DNA of 64,000 nucleotides from Lepidostoma basale (GCA_022606425.2 JAHDVF020000584.1:29572-93571); one strand, 5' to 3'. Numbered from the stretch's first letter, positions 22,001 through 29,217 are shown. The notes: generated by a model not told the origin, from the sequence alone. Numbers and translations: made by a program.

Positions 22001-23361
22001 CTGCCATCGCCGGGTATCGAACCCGGGACCTTCGGTGCGAAAGTCAGAGCTCTTACAACTCTGCCACGAAAATCTCCATCTCGTAAAACGAGAAAATGAT
22101 ATATTTGTATATTTCTTTTATATTTGCAATTACCTGCCTTAACCGAAATGAAAGTTGGTTCAGAAGGGAATCATGTTTACATAAACTAAAAAAGTAGCCT
22201 TAAAGAGAGAATTTGTCTATTCCATAGGATATTTAAATGAGTTTTTATTTAAATAAGTACCAAGTTGATTTGAAGCAAACTCTAAATATAAATATATGTA
22301 GAAAATACAATTATTTAATAATTAAATAATATATTACATTGATTCAATTTTTTAATAACATTTTATTTTACAAAATATATGAGCACAAATTACTAACTTT
22401 AAAAAATATAAACAAATTCAAATTATGGAATAAAAAAAATTCCTTTTTTTTTAAGAAATAAAAAAACGAAATAGTACCTACTTATTGAATAAATGCATTT
22501 TTTACCAAAGTAGTTAAGAATGGCAACTTTTTAAAAAGCATAATTTGAATTTGGCTCCTGACTCACAGGAGTGAAGTTGGAGTCAGGTTGTGTTGGTATC
22601 AGTGCAAATTATATTGGCAACCTTGACAATTGAAATTATCATAATATCCTAAACTAAACATGGTTTTGGTTTTGTTTACTTTCTCATTTTCATATTTATA
22701 CACTTACACATGCGTATTGTCACATGTTATAAATAATTTAATAATTTTTAATTTTATTTTCGTTTAAAAATATATCACTTCAGTAAAATAATTTTTTTTT
22801 TACCGCATTTTTTTTTTCAGTGTAGTTTTTTTTTATAGCATTTTAGATGCAAAAAAATGCATACATGCATAAAATTATTTTTTTATTATGTTTGCAAAAA
22901 ATATTTTTGTGGTAAAATGAACATTGATAGGAAAGGCCAAGGTCATGTAAAAATTAATCAATGTCATATAAAATAAATGCACATTACAATGGATCAGCAT
23001 CGGGGCTGAGGGCGGGGGGTGTAAGAAAAAATAAACATTTTCTAAAAATTAAGCCAGAAAGTCGACTTTCGCAACACGAAAACGGTGGTGTAACTAAAAT
23101 CACTTCAGAAAATCTACAAGCAAAGTTATTCTACTTCGGCGCAATTCCCGCGTTTTGCGAGAAGCAACATCCCTTGTCAGCCATATTGAGGATCCAAGAC
23201 GCAAGCAAACAATCACTGATTTACACTGAAATTAACTCACTCCGCGGGGAAATCGCATATCACAAGTGTTAAACAATACCCTAACTTTATTTTAATAATA
23301 CTTTATTCGATTAACATACCTGATTGTCATTTAATTTAACACTATCGGTCTCCGCCGACAT
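6888..23361 (-). CDS. Dek: DEK-family chromatin protein, 14 coding exons (spliced)
   Basis: Exons in transcript order (high to low): 23361-23320, 20810-20663, 20499-20330, 17715-17633, 17548-17392, 16439-16311, 15414-15252, 14946-14779, 14308-14223, 12307-12134, 11421-11296, 10272-10140, 8074-7869, 7052-6888. All junctions are GT/AG and phases fit, giving 1950 nt and 649 residues. The assignment rests on two regions: exons 6-8 match the DEK SAP region (FLHQFLYN, then KKFKGYEFEKDSSEYKSK and LCEMLDLDKRG), and exon 14 matches the DEK C-terminal domain (LEGANLEEITMKTVCKQVY, KDFIKATVKS). DEK proteins are nuclear, bind DNA and histones and alter chromatin topology. Acidic runs, KKK runs and GRP motifs like AT-hooks lie around the domains. 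The protein is longer than vertebrate DEK (about 375 aa), mostly through low-complexity exons. The 3' end is uncertain: a good donor (GTGAGT) follows exon 14, while read-through adds V-S-A and a stop at 6890-6888. Confidence 0.9.
7273..7625 (-). mobile_element. LINE-A 3' fragment in DEK intron 13
   Basis: Tail AACTAACCATCACGCC, then the C-terminal coding region with a ~150-bp internal deletion. Confidence 0.75.
7640..7790 (+). repeat. repeat G relic
   Basis: Diverged match to 5440-5640 (ATGCATCTAAGGCGTG, GCGCTTTGGCTCAT, GCCTATTGCTGAGGAG). Confidence 0.4.
7869..8074 (-). CDS. Dek: DEK exon 13 (Lys then Glu-rich)
   Basis: 206 nt. It runs from KKKGAPPPAKSKAGAKPAA through a Ser/Glu/Asp run to LNSQPAKKGKHPPT, with a consensus GTGAGT donor at 7868-7863. 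It is the linker before the C-terminal domain. Confidence 0.88.
8146..8790 (+). mobile_element. LINE-B, 5'-truncated, intact 3' ORF end
   Basis: The open frame to the stop near 8639 encodes RSRLESGSVIWSPHEARYS, then LGMLGTNSLQLRRDGHL and LVTPVGRAISLLNAVSSEI, the C-terminal end of a Jockey/CR1-like reverse transcriptase. A ~140-bp 3' UTR ends in (TTGAT)n. GATAAT on both sides is a likely target duplication. Confidence 0.8.
8976..9425. repeat. foldback element D, copy 1 (one arm eroded)
   Basis: It has the end motif TACTGGATTTCACCCATTGC and the distal arm AACCCAACCAATGACAGGTC..CATCTTCGTCTCTATTGAG. The left arm is mostly lost compared with 32971-33470. Confidence 0.55.
9858..9965 (+). repeat. 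repeat G fragment
   Basis: ATATGCTAACTTTTAAAGAG..ATAATCACCTCAAG, matching 5276-5390. It starts exactly at the TA that closes the pogo-like element. Confidence 0.5.
10140..10272 (-). CDS. Dek: DEK exon 12 (Pro/Lys-rich)
   Basis: 133 nt. EPPSKKAKAAPAARGRKPA is followed by a Pro-rich run ending in a split Gly codon. It is low complexity and GC-rich against AT-rich introns. Confidence 0.85.
10440..11262. repeat. 33-34 bp minisatellite in DEK intron 11, split
   Basis: About six units on each side (10440-10645 and 11035-11262) of the form ATCCAAGTTTATGGATAAC-AAAAATGTCTTAAA, separated by an inserted MITE. Confidence 0.8.
10648..11030. mobile_element. MITE inserted in the minisatellite
   Basis: TIRs TCACCTGAGAGTAAGAGGGT and the inverse CCTTCTTACTCTCAGGTGA. 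About 380 bp, non-coding. The target duplication is unclear (AT). Confidence 0.7.
11296..11421 (-). CDS. Dek: DEK exon 11 (GRGRK plus acidic Ser run)
   Basis: 126 nt at most. It encodes QQATPKRGGGRGRKPP followed by a Ser/Glu/Asp run suggestive of CK2 sites (inference). The acceptor is a CAG-CAG-CAG series, so isoforms differing by one or two Gln are possible. Confidence 0.85.
11535..12022 (+). mobile_element. LINE-E 3' end in DEK intron 10
   Basis: Encodes (with frameshifts) LLYGNLSETWKSTADVIGKL, FINSCLRSIFKIYWPQ, then GRPRATWRRALQDE and DRIGWRRFLEALCT, a LINE reverse-transcriptase C-terminus ending in GAAGAAGA. Confidence 0.7.
12023..12095 (-). mobile_element. SINE 3' fragment
   Basis: ATATTGATTCTCATTACATG..GTAGCTAATCTATCGCC, then a deletion to the TGTGACAATCACA dyad. 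Confidence 0.55.
12134..12307 (-). CDS. Dek: DEK exon 10 (AT-hook-like)
   Basis: 174 nt, 58 codons. It contains RRGRPKKGAPAKKGK in effect (KGRRGRPKKG), a good match to the GRP core of an AT-hook, preceded by VARKRRAPVRRSGG. A role in AT-rich minor-groove binding is inferred. Confidence 0.85.
12425..12645. repeat. foldback element carrying a hammerhead-like motif
   Basis: The left end AACACTTAATTTCACTTAAC is inverted at the right (near 12612-12645), both next to ACATGTTTCA. Arms are about 34 bp. Confidence 0.6.
12442..12484 (-). ncRNA. hammerhead-like ribozyme motif
   Basis: Minus strand: helix I TGTACA with TGTGTT (two G-T pairs), core TTGATAAA, helix II GGTTA-TTTG-TAACT, GAAAC, AT, GTC. 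Core position 3 is T rather than C. Confidence 0.45.
12963..14002. mobile_element. piggyBac-like element holding a nested pogo MITE
   Basis: TTAA (12963-12966, 13999-14002) with TIR CCGTTTGTATGCTGGG and its inverse CCCAGCACACAAACGG, extended by TTTTTTCATAATATGTAC on both sides. Without the nested insert it is about 340 bp. Confidence 0.75.
13194..13893. mobile_element. pogo/Tigger-like MITE nested in a piggyBac-like element
   Basis: TIRs CAGTAAAAGTCCGATAATTC and the inverse near GAATTAACGGACTTCTACTG, flanked by TA at 13192-13193 and 13894-13895. The middle (13505-13640) is related to the CAGTGAAACCC MITEs at 1569 and 18385. Confidence 0.8.
14001..14108. mobile_element. near-palindromic ~105-bp hairpin element
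   Basis: AAGGTCCATTTACGCTGG at the left is inverted at the right, with ACAGTGAA and GACACCGTAA also inverted; arms are about 40 bp. A diverged half-copy appears to lie at 55980-56040. It is about 115 bp from DEK exon 9. Confidence 0.65.
14223..14308 (-). CDS. Dek: DEK exon 9
   Basis: 86 nt, acceptor TTTTGCAG, donor GTGAGT. It encodes YSDEEYETDPETKVRGPK and an acidic end (DESAESD). No domain was recognised. Confidence 0.85.
14400..14625 (+). mobile_element. LINE-E 3' fragment in DEK intron 8
   Basis: Nearly the same as 11795-12020 (TGCATTGCTCAGGGC, TGGAGAAGGTTCCTTGAG, GACAGGACAAGAAGAAG). It is followed at 14626-14700 by scraps of LINE-A in both orientations. Confidence 0.7.
14779..14946 (-). 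CDS. Dek: DEK exon 8 (end of SAP region, Arg/Pro-rich)
   Basis: 168 nt. ELSTRVVGFLVLPKNC aligns with the last SAP-region helix of DEK (S-E-L..R-I/V..F-L..P-K). An Arg/Pro/Gly-rich stretch with GGRPRRS follows. GC is much higher than in the surrounding intron. Confidence 0.88.
15043..15200 (+). repeat. repeat F copy in DEK intron 7
   Basis: Contains the hammerhead-like core at 15083, then AATTATAATAAAACTTGC, AAACGTTTTCATTTG and TTAATTATTTAATATG as in 3751-3815. A shorter relic lies at 14110-14190. Confidence 0.6.
15083..15113 (+). ncRNA. hammerhead-like core
   Basis: TTAATAAT, helix II GCC-TTAGATG-GGC, GAAAC, AT, GTC. Helix I pairing is poor. Confidence 0.35.
15252..15414 (-). CDS. Dek: DEK exon 7 (SAP DNA-binding motif)
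   Basis: 163 nt. NLIKRNIKKFKGYEFEKDS, then EYKSKVEEVQKL, then LRMLCEMLDLDKRG is the core of the DEK SAP-type DNA-binding fold. It ends one base into a Gly codon. This exon and exon 14 are the strongest evidence for the gene's identity. Confidence 0.92.
15454..15605 (-). mobile_element. LINE-A 3' fragment
   Basis: The tail-side stem reads CCCCAGAGGGG here instead of CCCCGAAGGGG. Confidence 0.7.
15754..16117 (-). mobile_element. LINE-A 3' fragment in DEK intron 6
   Basis: Tail to SECGANDGV region. The GRPRK region has a short local duplication (ATTTGATTCAATATTTGAT). Confidence 0.8.
16137..16172 (+). ncRNA. hammerhead-like motif in DEK intron 6
   Basis: CTGATGAT, helix II GAC-GGTA-GGC (one mismatch), GAAAC and the palindrome ACAGCTGT then C. 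The flank TTATTGTAACAC recurs inverted at about 15660-15690. A 3' half-motif, GAAACTGGTCGCTGTCG, is at 16525-16542. Confidence 0.4.
16311..16439 (-). CDS. Dek: DEK exon 6 (start of conserved SAP region)
   Basis: 129 nt, 43 codons in phase 0. It encodes KGIPLGHIPNVEVAISRFK followed by IEDLKFLHQFLYN, matching the segment before the SAP motif in DEK proteins, where a conserved LLYN motif ends the helix. The donor is a consensus GTGAGT. Confidence 0.9.
16608..17320. repeat. 18-20 bp minisatellite in DEK intron 5
   Basis: About 35 units of the form TCTTTCACACATGTTATAA with point changes (GTTTTTGAACACATG variants in the middle). A SINE head is inserted at 17036-17106. Confidence 0.85.
17036..17106 (+). 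mobile_element. SINE head only
   Basis: GACCTTCGTGGCCGAGTGG..GGTTCCGAGTTCGATTCC. The body is missing. The tRNA-like head is not an intact tRNA gene. Confidence 0.65.
17392..17548 (-). CDS. Dek: DEK exon 5 (Lys cluster plus acidic run)
   Basis: 157 nt after a TTTTTTCCAG acceptor. It reads EVKKPAPKKKTKEVKGSDK, then a long Asp/Glu run, then PQPKKKKE before GTAACA. Basic clusters of this kind could act as nuclear localisation signals (inference). Confidence 0.85.
17633..17715 (-). CDS. Dek: DEK exon 4 (poly-Glu)
   Basis: 83 nt, nearly all Glu codons. Two donors compete: GTAAAG at 17640-17635 gives a 75-nt exon that breaks the frame of exon 5, whereas GTCAG at 17632-17628 gives 83 nt and keeps it. 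I used the second. Confidence 0.75.
18069..18124 (+). ncRNA. hammerhead-like motif with helix I
   Basis: GTTTGT (18069-18074) pairs with ACAAAC (18119-18124) across a small internal loop. Core CTGATGAT at 18080-18087, then GAAAC and ACAGCTGT-C. Helix II is eroded here. Confidence 0.4.
18215..18384 (-). mobile_element. A2 element, 3' part, cut by a MITE
   Basis: LINE-A-like 3' end followed by TTAACCGGTGCGGCACTCCA and the CGCCCCC..GGGAGACGC segment of A2. The next A2 bases appear at 19530 after the MITE. Confidence 0.7.
18385..19529. mobile_element. pogo-like MITE, copy 2, with internal tandem repeats
   Basis: TIRs GAGTGAAACCCGGATTTTACG and the inverse ending GGGGTTTCACTG, TA on both sides. 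Four internal units of ~150 bp (starting near 18657, 18814, 18968, 19125) each carry CGATTTGGAACGC and CGCGATCG. Confidence 0.8.
19618..20215 (-). mobile_element. LINE-A 3' ~600 bp in DEK intron 3
   Basis: From (AACT)n back to KDGRVEKDIERRVVAGNRVN. One frameshift lies near 19890. It ends in a repeat F relic (AAAACTCCATATTAAATAAT). Confidence 0.85.
20330..20499 (-). CDS. Dek: DEK exon 3 (Lys/Glu-rich)
   Basis: 170 nt. It starts with two bases that complete the Asp codon, then EKSADADSKSGKEAKEEVD and ends in KKKKAAKKE before GTTATT. It is low complexity and probably disordered. Confidence 0.85.
20663..20810 (-). CDS. Dek: DEK exon 2 (acidic)
   Basis: 148 nt, flanked by a TTTCAG acceptor and a GTGAG donor. 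It encodes an acidic/lysine-rich segment (EDDKKPGDVSTEDESSQES onward) and ends one base into an Asp codon completed by exon 3. Confidence 0.85.
20847..21003 (-). mobile_element. LINE-A 3' fragment in DEK intron 1
   Basis: ACCATCGCGCCATTTCTCCG through TTCGAACATGGCC. It lacks the (AACT)n tail. Confidence 0.65.
21300..21440 (+). repeat. repeat F copy
   Basis: TTGATAATCGCCTAGCAAAG then GAAACACATCACTC; it pairs with the inverted GTGATGTATTTTATC at 21300. The hammerhead-like site is decayed (ACACAT). Confidence 0.5.
21464..21792. mobile_element. piggyBac-like MITE, copy 2
   Basis: TTAA at 21464-21467 and 21789-21792. Shares GTGATACGTTCACTTTGAC and GTACAAGTCTTCATAAATAT with the copy at 986. Adjacent DNA is unrelated, so insertion was independent. 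Confidence 0.78.
21893..22076 (-). mobile_element. tRNA-derived SINE in DEK intron 1
   Basis: Full body with dyad (TGTGACAATCACA), box B on the minus strand (GGTTCGATACC) and the CATGTGATAGGTAGCCAATC segment. Confidence 0.75.
22077..23319. other. DEK intron 1, unassigned
   Basis: AT-rich with T and A runs and no recognised repeat. The stretch 22960-23275 is less AT-rich and open for 103 codons on the plus strand, but its product matches nothing I know. Confidence 0.4.
23320..23361 (-). CDS. Dek: DEK exon 1 (start codon)
   Basis: ATG at 23361-23359 begins MSAETDSVKLNDNQ, which ends in phase 0 before a GTATG donor at 23319-23315. The start is chosen because it is the only ATG joining in frame to exon 2 and because MSA-type acidic starts fit the family. 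Intron 1 is about 2.5 kb. Confidence 0.75.
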
Positions 23362-23520
23362 TTTAAAGAACTTCGTCGAAAACGAAACCGAAGAGCGTCT
23401 ATCTGGCCAATAACACTACGGCTTTGGCTGCAGTCGCGATATCCGACGTACGTTTACCGGCAACTTTGGAATACGTGCACCGCGTTAGAGGAAGTATAAC
23501 CGCAGAACGTCTGTCCGTGA
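23362..23520 (-). promoter_or_regulatory. probable DEK 5' UTR / promoter region
   Basis: GC content rises here against the AT-rich surroundings. An ATTGG (inverted CCAAT) lies near 23401-23406, about 40 nt upstream of the ATG. No TATA box was placed. The transcription start is unknown. Confidence 0.4.
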
Positions 23521-24589
23521 TACAATGTTTACGCTCTCACACAGGGTATGTCAGTGACCGAATTGCAGAAATGCTCTACTGATAAAAATAAACATACTTT
23601 CTATTATGTAAAAGAAACCTTCAATTTGGTAGAGAAAAAAATACGCTTAATTTTAAAATGTATTCTTATTACAATAATAAATAGGTTTGTAAACATTCGT
23701 GCATTATATTTTGATACAACGGTCAATAAAACTAGCAATCTCGCCTACAAGCACGCGGCCAAATATAATTTCAATTCGAACCACATGCCGGTTAGATGGC
23801 ACTGAATCGAAAAATCTTAGTATTTAGTTAATAACACCAAAATAACTTTCGACTTTTCTACAAAATGATCACCGCAGGGTTGCCAGTATAAATGATCTGG
23901 CTACATCTGTCGATTTAGTGTTTTCAGATAATATTTCATTTTATAATATTTTTTATAGTAAAATGGTATCAACTAGGTTTTAAAAAAATATATTACCCAA
24001 CAAAAAGTCATTAAATAATTTCATAAATGTAGTTATATGTTAAAATAGTCCAATTCCGCCAAAAACATTGACCCAAACGAGGTTTGGATAATTTGAAGTA
24101 ACAGATGAAAGAAAATATATTTTTTAAATAATAATATAAAATATAAAAAACAGCTAACATGGAGGAAATTGTGAAAGTCTGAATAAAATTAAGAAGTTGT
24201 AGATAACTTTCTAAAAGAATCTCAGAAAACAAAAAAAAACAAAAGCTGGCGGCTAAACTTTTGCCAAAAATTTAGTGACTACGCAATATTATTAAGTTAG
24301 ATGGTGATTAATTAGAAAATTGTAAAACTTGGACAAGTTCTGTATAAGACAGACGACTCCAGAGTTGTATTCCTTCTATAGATTTATTTGATAACAAAAT
24401 ATTATAATATTTTGATCTTTATTACTCAAATATAAAATTCTGATTCTAACATGCAGTGGTGGATAAAGTCGAGTGTAAAAAATTGAACCCCTTAAAACTT
24501 AAGTCAGAAAAAACAAATCAAGACATTTAAAAAAATGTCGTGCCATAACACATAAATGAAAACCTCTTGAAAAAAATAAGTCAGTTTCC
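23521..24589. other. region upstream of DEK, no gene recognised
   Basis: AT-rich. A short plus-strand frame at 23548-23805 is unrecognised. No repeat was identified. Confidence 0.4.
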
Positions 24590-24790
24590 GTGATGTCTTC
24601 ACTAATCACTATTTTATTTTTCCACTTTTGAGTTTATTTTTCTCGACATGTTTCAAAAGTTTCACACTTTCATCAGAAAAACGATATAAACTCGATGATG
24701 AGGATATAAAACTTTCGAAACGAATCAAGCAAACATAATTGAAAAATGGAAAAACAGGGTTAATTCATAAAAGTGTCGTTATTAAATTGT
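24590..24790. repeat. inverted pair of hammerhead-like repeats, short spacer
   Basis: Left: TTTTTCCACTTTTGAGTTTA..CTCGACATGTTTC. Right: CTTTCGAAACGAATCAAG and AATTGAAAAATGGAAAAAC, inverted. One AACGATATAAA unit lies between them, the same sequence that is amplified at 42220-43255. Confidence 0.65.
24640..24682 (-). ncRNA. hammerhead-like ribozyme motif
   Basis: Minus strand: helix I GTTTTT with GAGAAA (two G-T), core CTGATGA, helix II AAAGT-GTGAA-ACTTT, T, GAAAC, AT, GTC. A partner core on the plus strand at 24693-24727 has lost its helix III. Confidence 0.45.
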
Positions 24791-24969
24791 AGATTATACC
24801 TATGACTGCGTTTTTATATGCAATAAATTTGTGAAACTCTGTTATTATCGTGATATTTGGTCGTTATGTCGTTATGTGCCTGATACATTTATTGTAGTTT
24901 TATACTTTCTAGCCTTTGGCCTCTAATAAAATATATTTTATGACCTCGAGACCGCTTTGGGACCCTAGA

Positions 24970-25849
24970 CCAGGGGTCGGTAGGAGCGGCTCGCCAGTCG
25001 CATGCAGCTCTTCGAACATAAACTAGAATTTCACCTCATCTCAAGCAGCCTTATAGCGTAAAAATGGCATTTGGTCTCACAATCTTTGGCTCTACATATA
25101 TAAGCAAACAAACATTCTTAACTATGAAATAAATAATAAATATACTAAATTACTATAGCAACATATATGAAATGAAATAAATAATGAAATGAAATAATAT
25201 GAAATAAATAATAAATATACTCAATTACTATAGCAACAACATGGGGTTCGAAAGGGTAGTAGGGCTACGATGGGGTATGCTTTGCTGGAAAGTATGCCTC
25301 TGCAAAATGTCGTAAGGCGCCATGTTGCATTTACAACAGCAACACTACTATCAAGTCCAACTCTCTAGCGTCCACGAGAGGTCTCTTTAAAGACCCCGCG
25401 AACCCCGGGCAATGTGGCACATATTACTTAGTGCCATAGCAGATAAAGAGAGGACGAATGGTGAGCTTCCAGCGCCATAAAACTGGATACACCCAGCTAA
25501 GGGAAGGTAACCCCGACAGAAAATCCTCCAGAGAAGGCAAGGGGATACCACTCTGGATATTTTACCCCAGGTCATCACTATAGGATGATAGTCAACGTTA
25601 GGGAGACCTGACAGGACACAGAAAGAAGAAGAAGAATTACTATAGGCAGAATAACGGATGAAAACTTATAATCATGTATTCAATTTAAAAAAAAGAAGCT
25701 ATTTGCCAGGTATAGTATATACAACTATCAAAAGCGATGCATGGACGCTGTTCTAATTAAATGTTTAAATAAAACATCTCAAACTTTTTCTCTCTAAAAA
25801 CCTACTTGTTATTCTGTTTCCATGACACTTGACAAACTGGCGACCCCTG
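24970..25849. mobile_element. hAT-like non-autonomous element
   Basis: The left end CAGGGGTCGGTAGG and the right end GGCGACCCCTG are inverted over about 10 bp, a common hAT terminus. No 8-bp target duplication is visible. Interior copies of AATTACTATAG mark a later insertion. Confidence 0.5.
25234..25634 (+). mobile_element. 401-bp retroposon-like insertion with 11-bp target duplication
   Basis: AATTACTATAG at 25223-25233 and 25635-25645 bracket a unit ending GAAAGAAGAAGAAG. It carries a box-B-like GGTTCGAAAGG at its 5' end. It is either a SINE or a truncated RTE-type LINE. Confidence 0.6.
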
Positions 25850-26088
25850 CCAACGCGATCGCTTCGCCCGCTTGCCGTTTAATTGTCCACGGCTACTGTG
25901 TGTGTTTATGAATGATAAAATTGCAATGAAATTGTATATTAAAGATGAAATTACAATATGTACAAATGAAGAGTCAAAACTACCATAACATAATATCATT
26001 TATCAAATATGAATATGGTGGAATTTGTTAATATAGTGAAGTATTTTCTTCGATTTTATTCTTACGAAGTTAATATTTATTCTTAGAT

Positions 26089-26266
26089 ACCAATCAATCA
26101 AATATTCAATGAGTGGGAGAAATCGATGTGCGTTTCTGACACCATGTATTAATGTAGAGGAAGCGAGATAGGTATGTCAGTACAGAACAGTGTGGCGGTC
26201 CATTTTTTTGCCTATCCGTCCGGGGAGACGGCGTGATGGTTAGTTAGTTAGTTAGTTTTACATATT
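26089..26266 (+). mobile_element. LINE-A 3' fragment
   Basis: Ends GGAGACGGCGTGATGGTTAG with four TTAG units. The stem reads CCGTCCGGGG. Confidence 0.8.
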
Positions 26267-26679
26267 TCCAAGCATGAGTAATCAGTTCTTGGGGGGCACA
26301 TTATTGGTTTTATCTGCATTTAAGTCTTTGGCGAAACAGCATGTCTTTTAAAAAAATGTGTTTTTTTAATAGACTTTACTTTTAAATTATTGACATAATA
26401 ATTAGCATATTATTTTTGAAGTCGCAAAGGCCAAATTGGCTCGAATATCACAAAAAAGTGCCCACAAAACAATTTTGTGGTAGATAAATGATATAACAAT
26501 ATATTTTTCGCATTTTAAAGCGTAAAACTTTTCGCTTTTAAAGTGCGTTGTCTCTGCCCGCAAATTTGAAAGACTACAGAAAATACTTATGAATATATTG
26601 ATTATGTAGTGAAAGAATACCACATATTTTCAATCATATTTAATAGGGAGTTTTACATTGTTGTTCAGGATAAATGAAT
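26267..26679. other. no gene or repeat recognised
   Basis: AT-rich. A repeat F-like AATAGGGAGTTTTACATTGTT occurs near 26640. Confidence 0.4.
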
Positions 26680-26834
26680 AGATTTTCCCCGAAGGGATAG
26701 GCCGAAGAGAATGGATAGACACGTTATTCTTTCCTGACATGCTTCTCCTGATTTCTTAACATTCATACATCTTGTCATGCACGTCGATTCCTCACGTAGC
26801 CGACATTTAAAACTTTACTGATTTGATCATGCAT
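26680..26834 (-). mobile_element. LINE-A 3' fragment without tail
   Basis: CCCCGAAGGGATAGGCCGAA through CACGTCGATTCCTCACG. The terminal tetranucleotides are missing. Confidence 0.65.
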
Positions 26835-27876
26835 CAAATTGAAAATTAACCATGAATTGAATTGCACATGCATATTTTTTAAGTAAAAATCGTTAACAAA
26901 TAGTAAAAAAAGTGTAGCTAGAAGTTTTTCTACAATCCATGAAGTTTCACTTCTACCGCGTGAGAGTTTCATGCATATTTTTTTAGTTAACCCCAAAAAA
27001 GATAACGTATTTTTTTATTATAGTGGCAATATGTGTATTTTTACTTATCGTCCACACTGCGCAAACTCTTCGAAAATTTGCTTCAGCGATTTGACGCTTA
27101 CCCGAACAAAATTTTAGTATTTTATTGGACGTCGGTGCGTGTGTTTCTGCGCTTTTAACCGTGACATGTGCATAGAATAAATGAAAATTGTGAAATAATT
27201 TAATAATTTTGAGTTGCATCTCTCTTGTCACAGTTCTTCCGCTGTTAAATCTTATATTTTTAGCAGTTAACGCGATATCTATCGTTCGAATATATTGTTA
27301 TTTTGGAGAATATACGTAAAAGGCTGCGCCGCTACCAGACCTGTCAAAATACCGGTACATATACACGTGAGTTTGCAAATATTTAATCAAATCCCACCAT
27401 AGATCATATTACCGCCTAATTATGCACACATTCAATGCCCATTAGTCTTCTGTAATATATTTTTATAGCTGATGAGTCTATTTTAATCAGTCTACAATCT
27501 TTTTTGGACGTTTTTTTGTATGACATAACTTATCAATCTTCAGTCTGAAATGAATATACTTTAGAAAATATATTCAATAATCCGCAATCATATAAACAGT
27601 ATATTTAATTAAATATTTAAATAAACATAGGATTGTACATTTAAAATATGCATATTGATTATGCATTTCTAATATGAATCCGATATTGGGAAAAGGTATA
27701 AATGATTGTTTATTTTTGTTTAAATAAATTGCACAACTTGGTGCAATGTATCAGTGATCTATTAATCATACAAACATGTCATATTCTAGAAATTTCTTTC
27801 CTTACCATATTTTATCCGATAATATTGATTTTTTTCTTGTTTCATTGTTCAATTTAAACAAGTCCTAATTTCTTTA
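26835..27876. other. 1-kb AT-rich stretch, nothing recognised
   Basis: Read on both strands; no exon-like coding, TIR or repeat was found. Confidence 0.4.
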
Positions 27877-28465
27877 AAACTAACTAACTAACAAACCATC
27901 ACGCAATTTTCCCGGAGGGGTAGGCAGAGAGGATGGATCGCCACAATGCCCTGTCCTGGCATATCTCTCGGGATCCTCTACATTCATACATCGTACCATG
28001 CACGCACGTCGATTATTCCGACTTCGAATGTGGCCGCCTTTTAGTAATTGATTAATTTGGTCGTGCCATGTTTTCCTCGGTTGTCCTCGGCTTCTTTTTC
28101 CACTCACACTGCTTGTGTACAATTTTTTAACCATTCTTCTCTCATCCATGCGTTCCATATGTCCAAATCATCTCAAGGATCCTTTTTTAATTTTATCCAT
28201 GATGCAGTCATCTGCCTTACATTTCTCTCTTATTTCATCTTTCGGTATTCTATCATACAACGTTTTCCCGCACATTCTTCTTAGTGATCTCATTTCTACG
28301 GCGTTTATCCTGCTTTCATCCTTCTTTTGCCAGCTCCAAGCTTCACTTCCATACATGAGGGTTGGCACTAGAACTCCATTGTGTACTGCCATCTTTGCTT
28401 CTGTGGATATATTTCTATTTGCAGTAATGACTGAGGGCGCCATTTATTTTATTCCCAGCACCACT
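27877..28465 (-). mobile_element. LINE-A subfamily copy, ~590 bp
   Basis: RMVKKLYTSSVSGKRSRGQP and the upstream AKMAVHNGVLVPTLMYGSEA. It shares SSVSGKRSRG with the copy at 36680, a distinct subfamily from VNDVNGTRNRG copies. Confidence 0.85.
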
Positions 28466-28504
28466 GTATCTGAATATTTATATCTGAATTATTATATACC
28501 TAAT

Positions 28505-28647
28505 ATTAAGATATAGAAATGATCTGATTATGAATGTGAATAAGTCCAAGGTAATGATTTTTGAAAAAGAAGAAATCACGACAGTCTGAAAAATTAGCGT
28601 GAATGGTAAAAAATTGGAGCAAGTAGATGAGTTCGTGTATTTATGTA
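28505..28647 (+). mobile_element. LINE-A, 5' piece of a copy split by mariner
   Basis: Encodes DLIMNVNKSKVMIFEKEE-like and LEQVDEFVYL, and stops at TTTATGTA where the mariner begins. It continues at 29218. Confidence 0.75.
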
Positions 28648-29043
28648 TTAACATCCAACATCTCTCGGCTTCAACTCGTACGGCACCCAATTTCCTTGTT
28701 TCTGAATCATTCCCATGACTTTCAGGCGTTTTGAAATGGCTGGTTGCGTCACTCCCAATGATCCTGCCAATTCTTGTTGCGTTTGACACGAGTCTTGATC
28801 AAGTAATGCCTCCAATTCTGCATCTTCGAAAACCTTCTCTCTTCCACCGCCATGCTGGTCTTCGACGTTAAAATCACCGTTCTTGAAGCGTTGAAACCAC
28901 TCTCGGCACGTTCTTTCACTAATAGCGGCCTCACCATAGGTATTTGAGAGCATTCGATGAGCCTCAGCCGCAGATTTCTTCATATTAAAGCATAAAATTA
29001 AAACCTCCCGCAAATGACGAGAATTTGGCTCGTAAGCAGACAT
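28648..29043 (-). pseudogene. mariner transposase, N-terminal 128 residues only
   Basis: MSAYEPNSRHLREVLILCFN is followed by SAAEAHRMLSNTYGEAAIS, RTCREWFQRFKNGDFNVED, LAGSLGVTQPAISKRLK and YELKPRDV. This is the paired helix-turn-helix TIR-binding region of mariner transposases. The whole DDD catalytic domain is missing, so it cannot transpose; a role as a TIR-binding repressor is conceivable but unsupported. Confidence 0.85.
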
Positions 29044-29217
29044 GTTTAATCGGGAATAACTTTATGATGCAGACACAAATCGACTAATATTTCGATGGCG
29101 TTATGTTGACAAATACTTAAGCTTATTGTATGACATCTATGATCTATTTATTCCAACTACCACTTACCGCTACTGCCATCTATTGCAAAACGGCGGATGC
29201 AAAGTTATACACCTAAT
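28648..29217 (-). mobile_element. truncated mariner inserted in LINE-A
   Basis: The right terminus, read on the minus strand, is TTAGGTGTATAACTTTGC next to TA. The left end lacks the matching TIR: transposase sequence ends just after ELKPRDV and meets LINE-A at TA-TTA. About 570 bp against ~1.3 kb for a complete mariner. Confidence 0.75.

Noticed and set aside
22961..23272. 103-codon open frame on the plus strand
   Set aside because: No start context, domain or codon pattern was recognised and it lies opposite DEK intron 1; treated as chance.
26089..26270. Telomere-like TTAG arrays
   Set aside because: The insect telomere repeat is TTAGG; these are 4-nt repeats of 3-5 units always attached to LINE-A or A2 3' ends.
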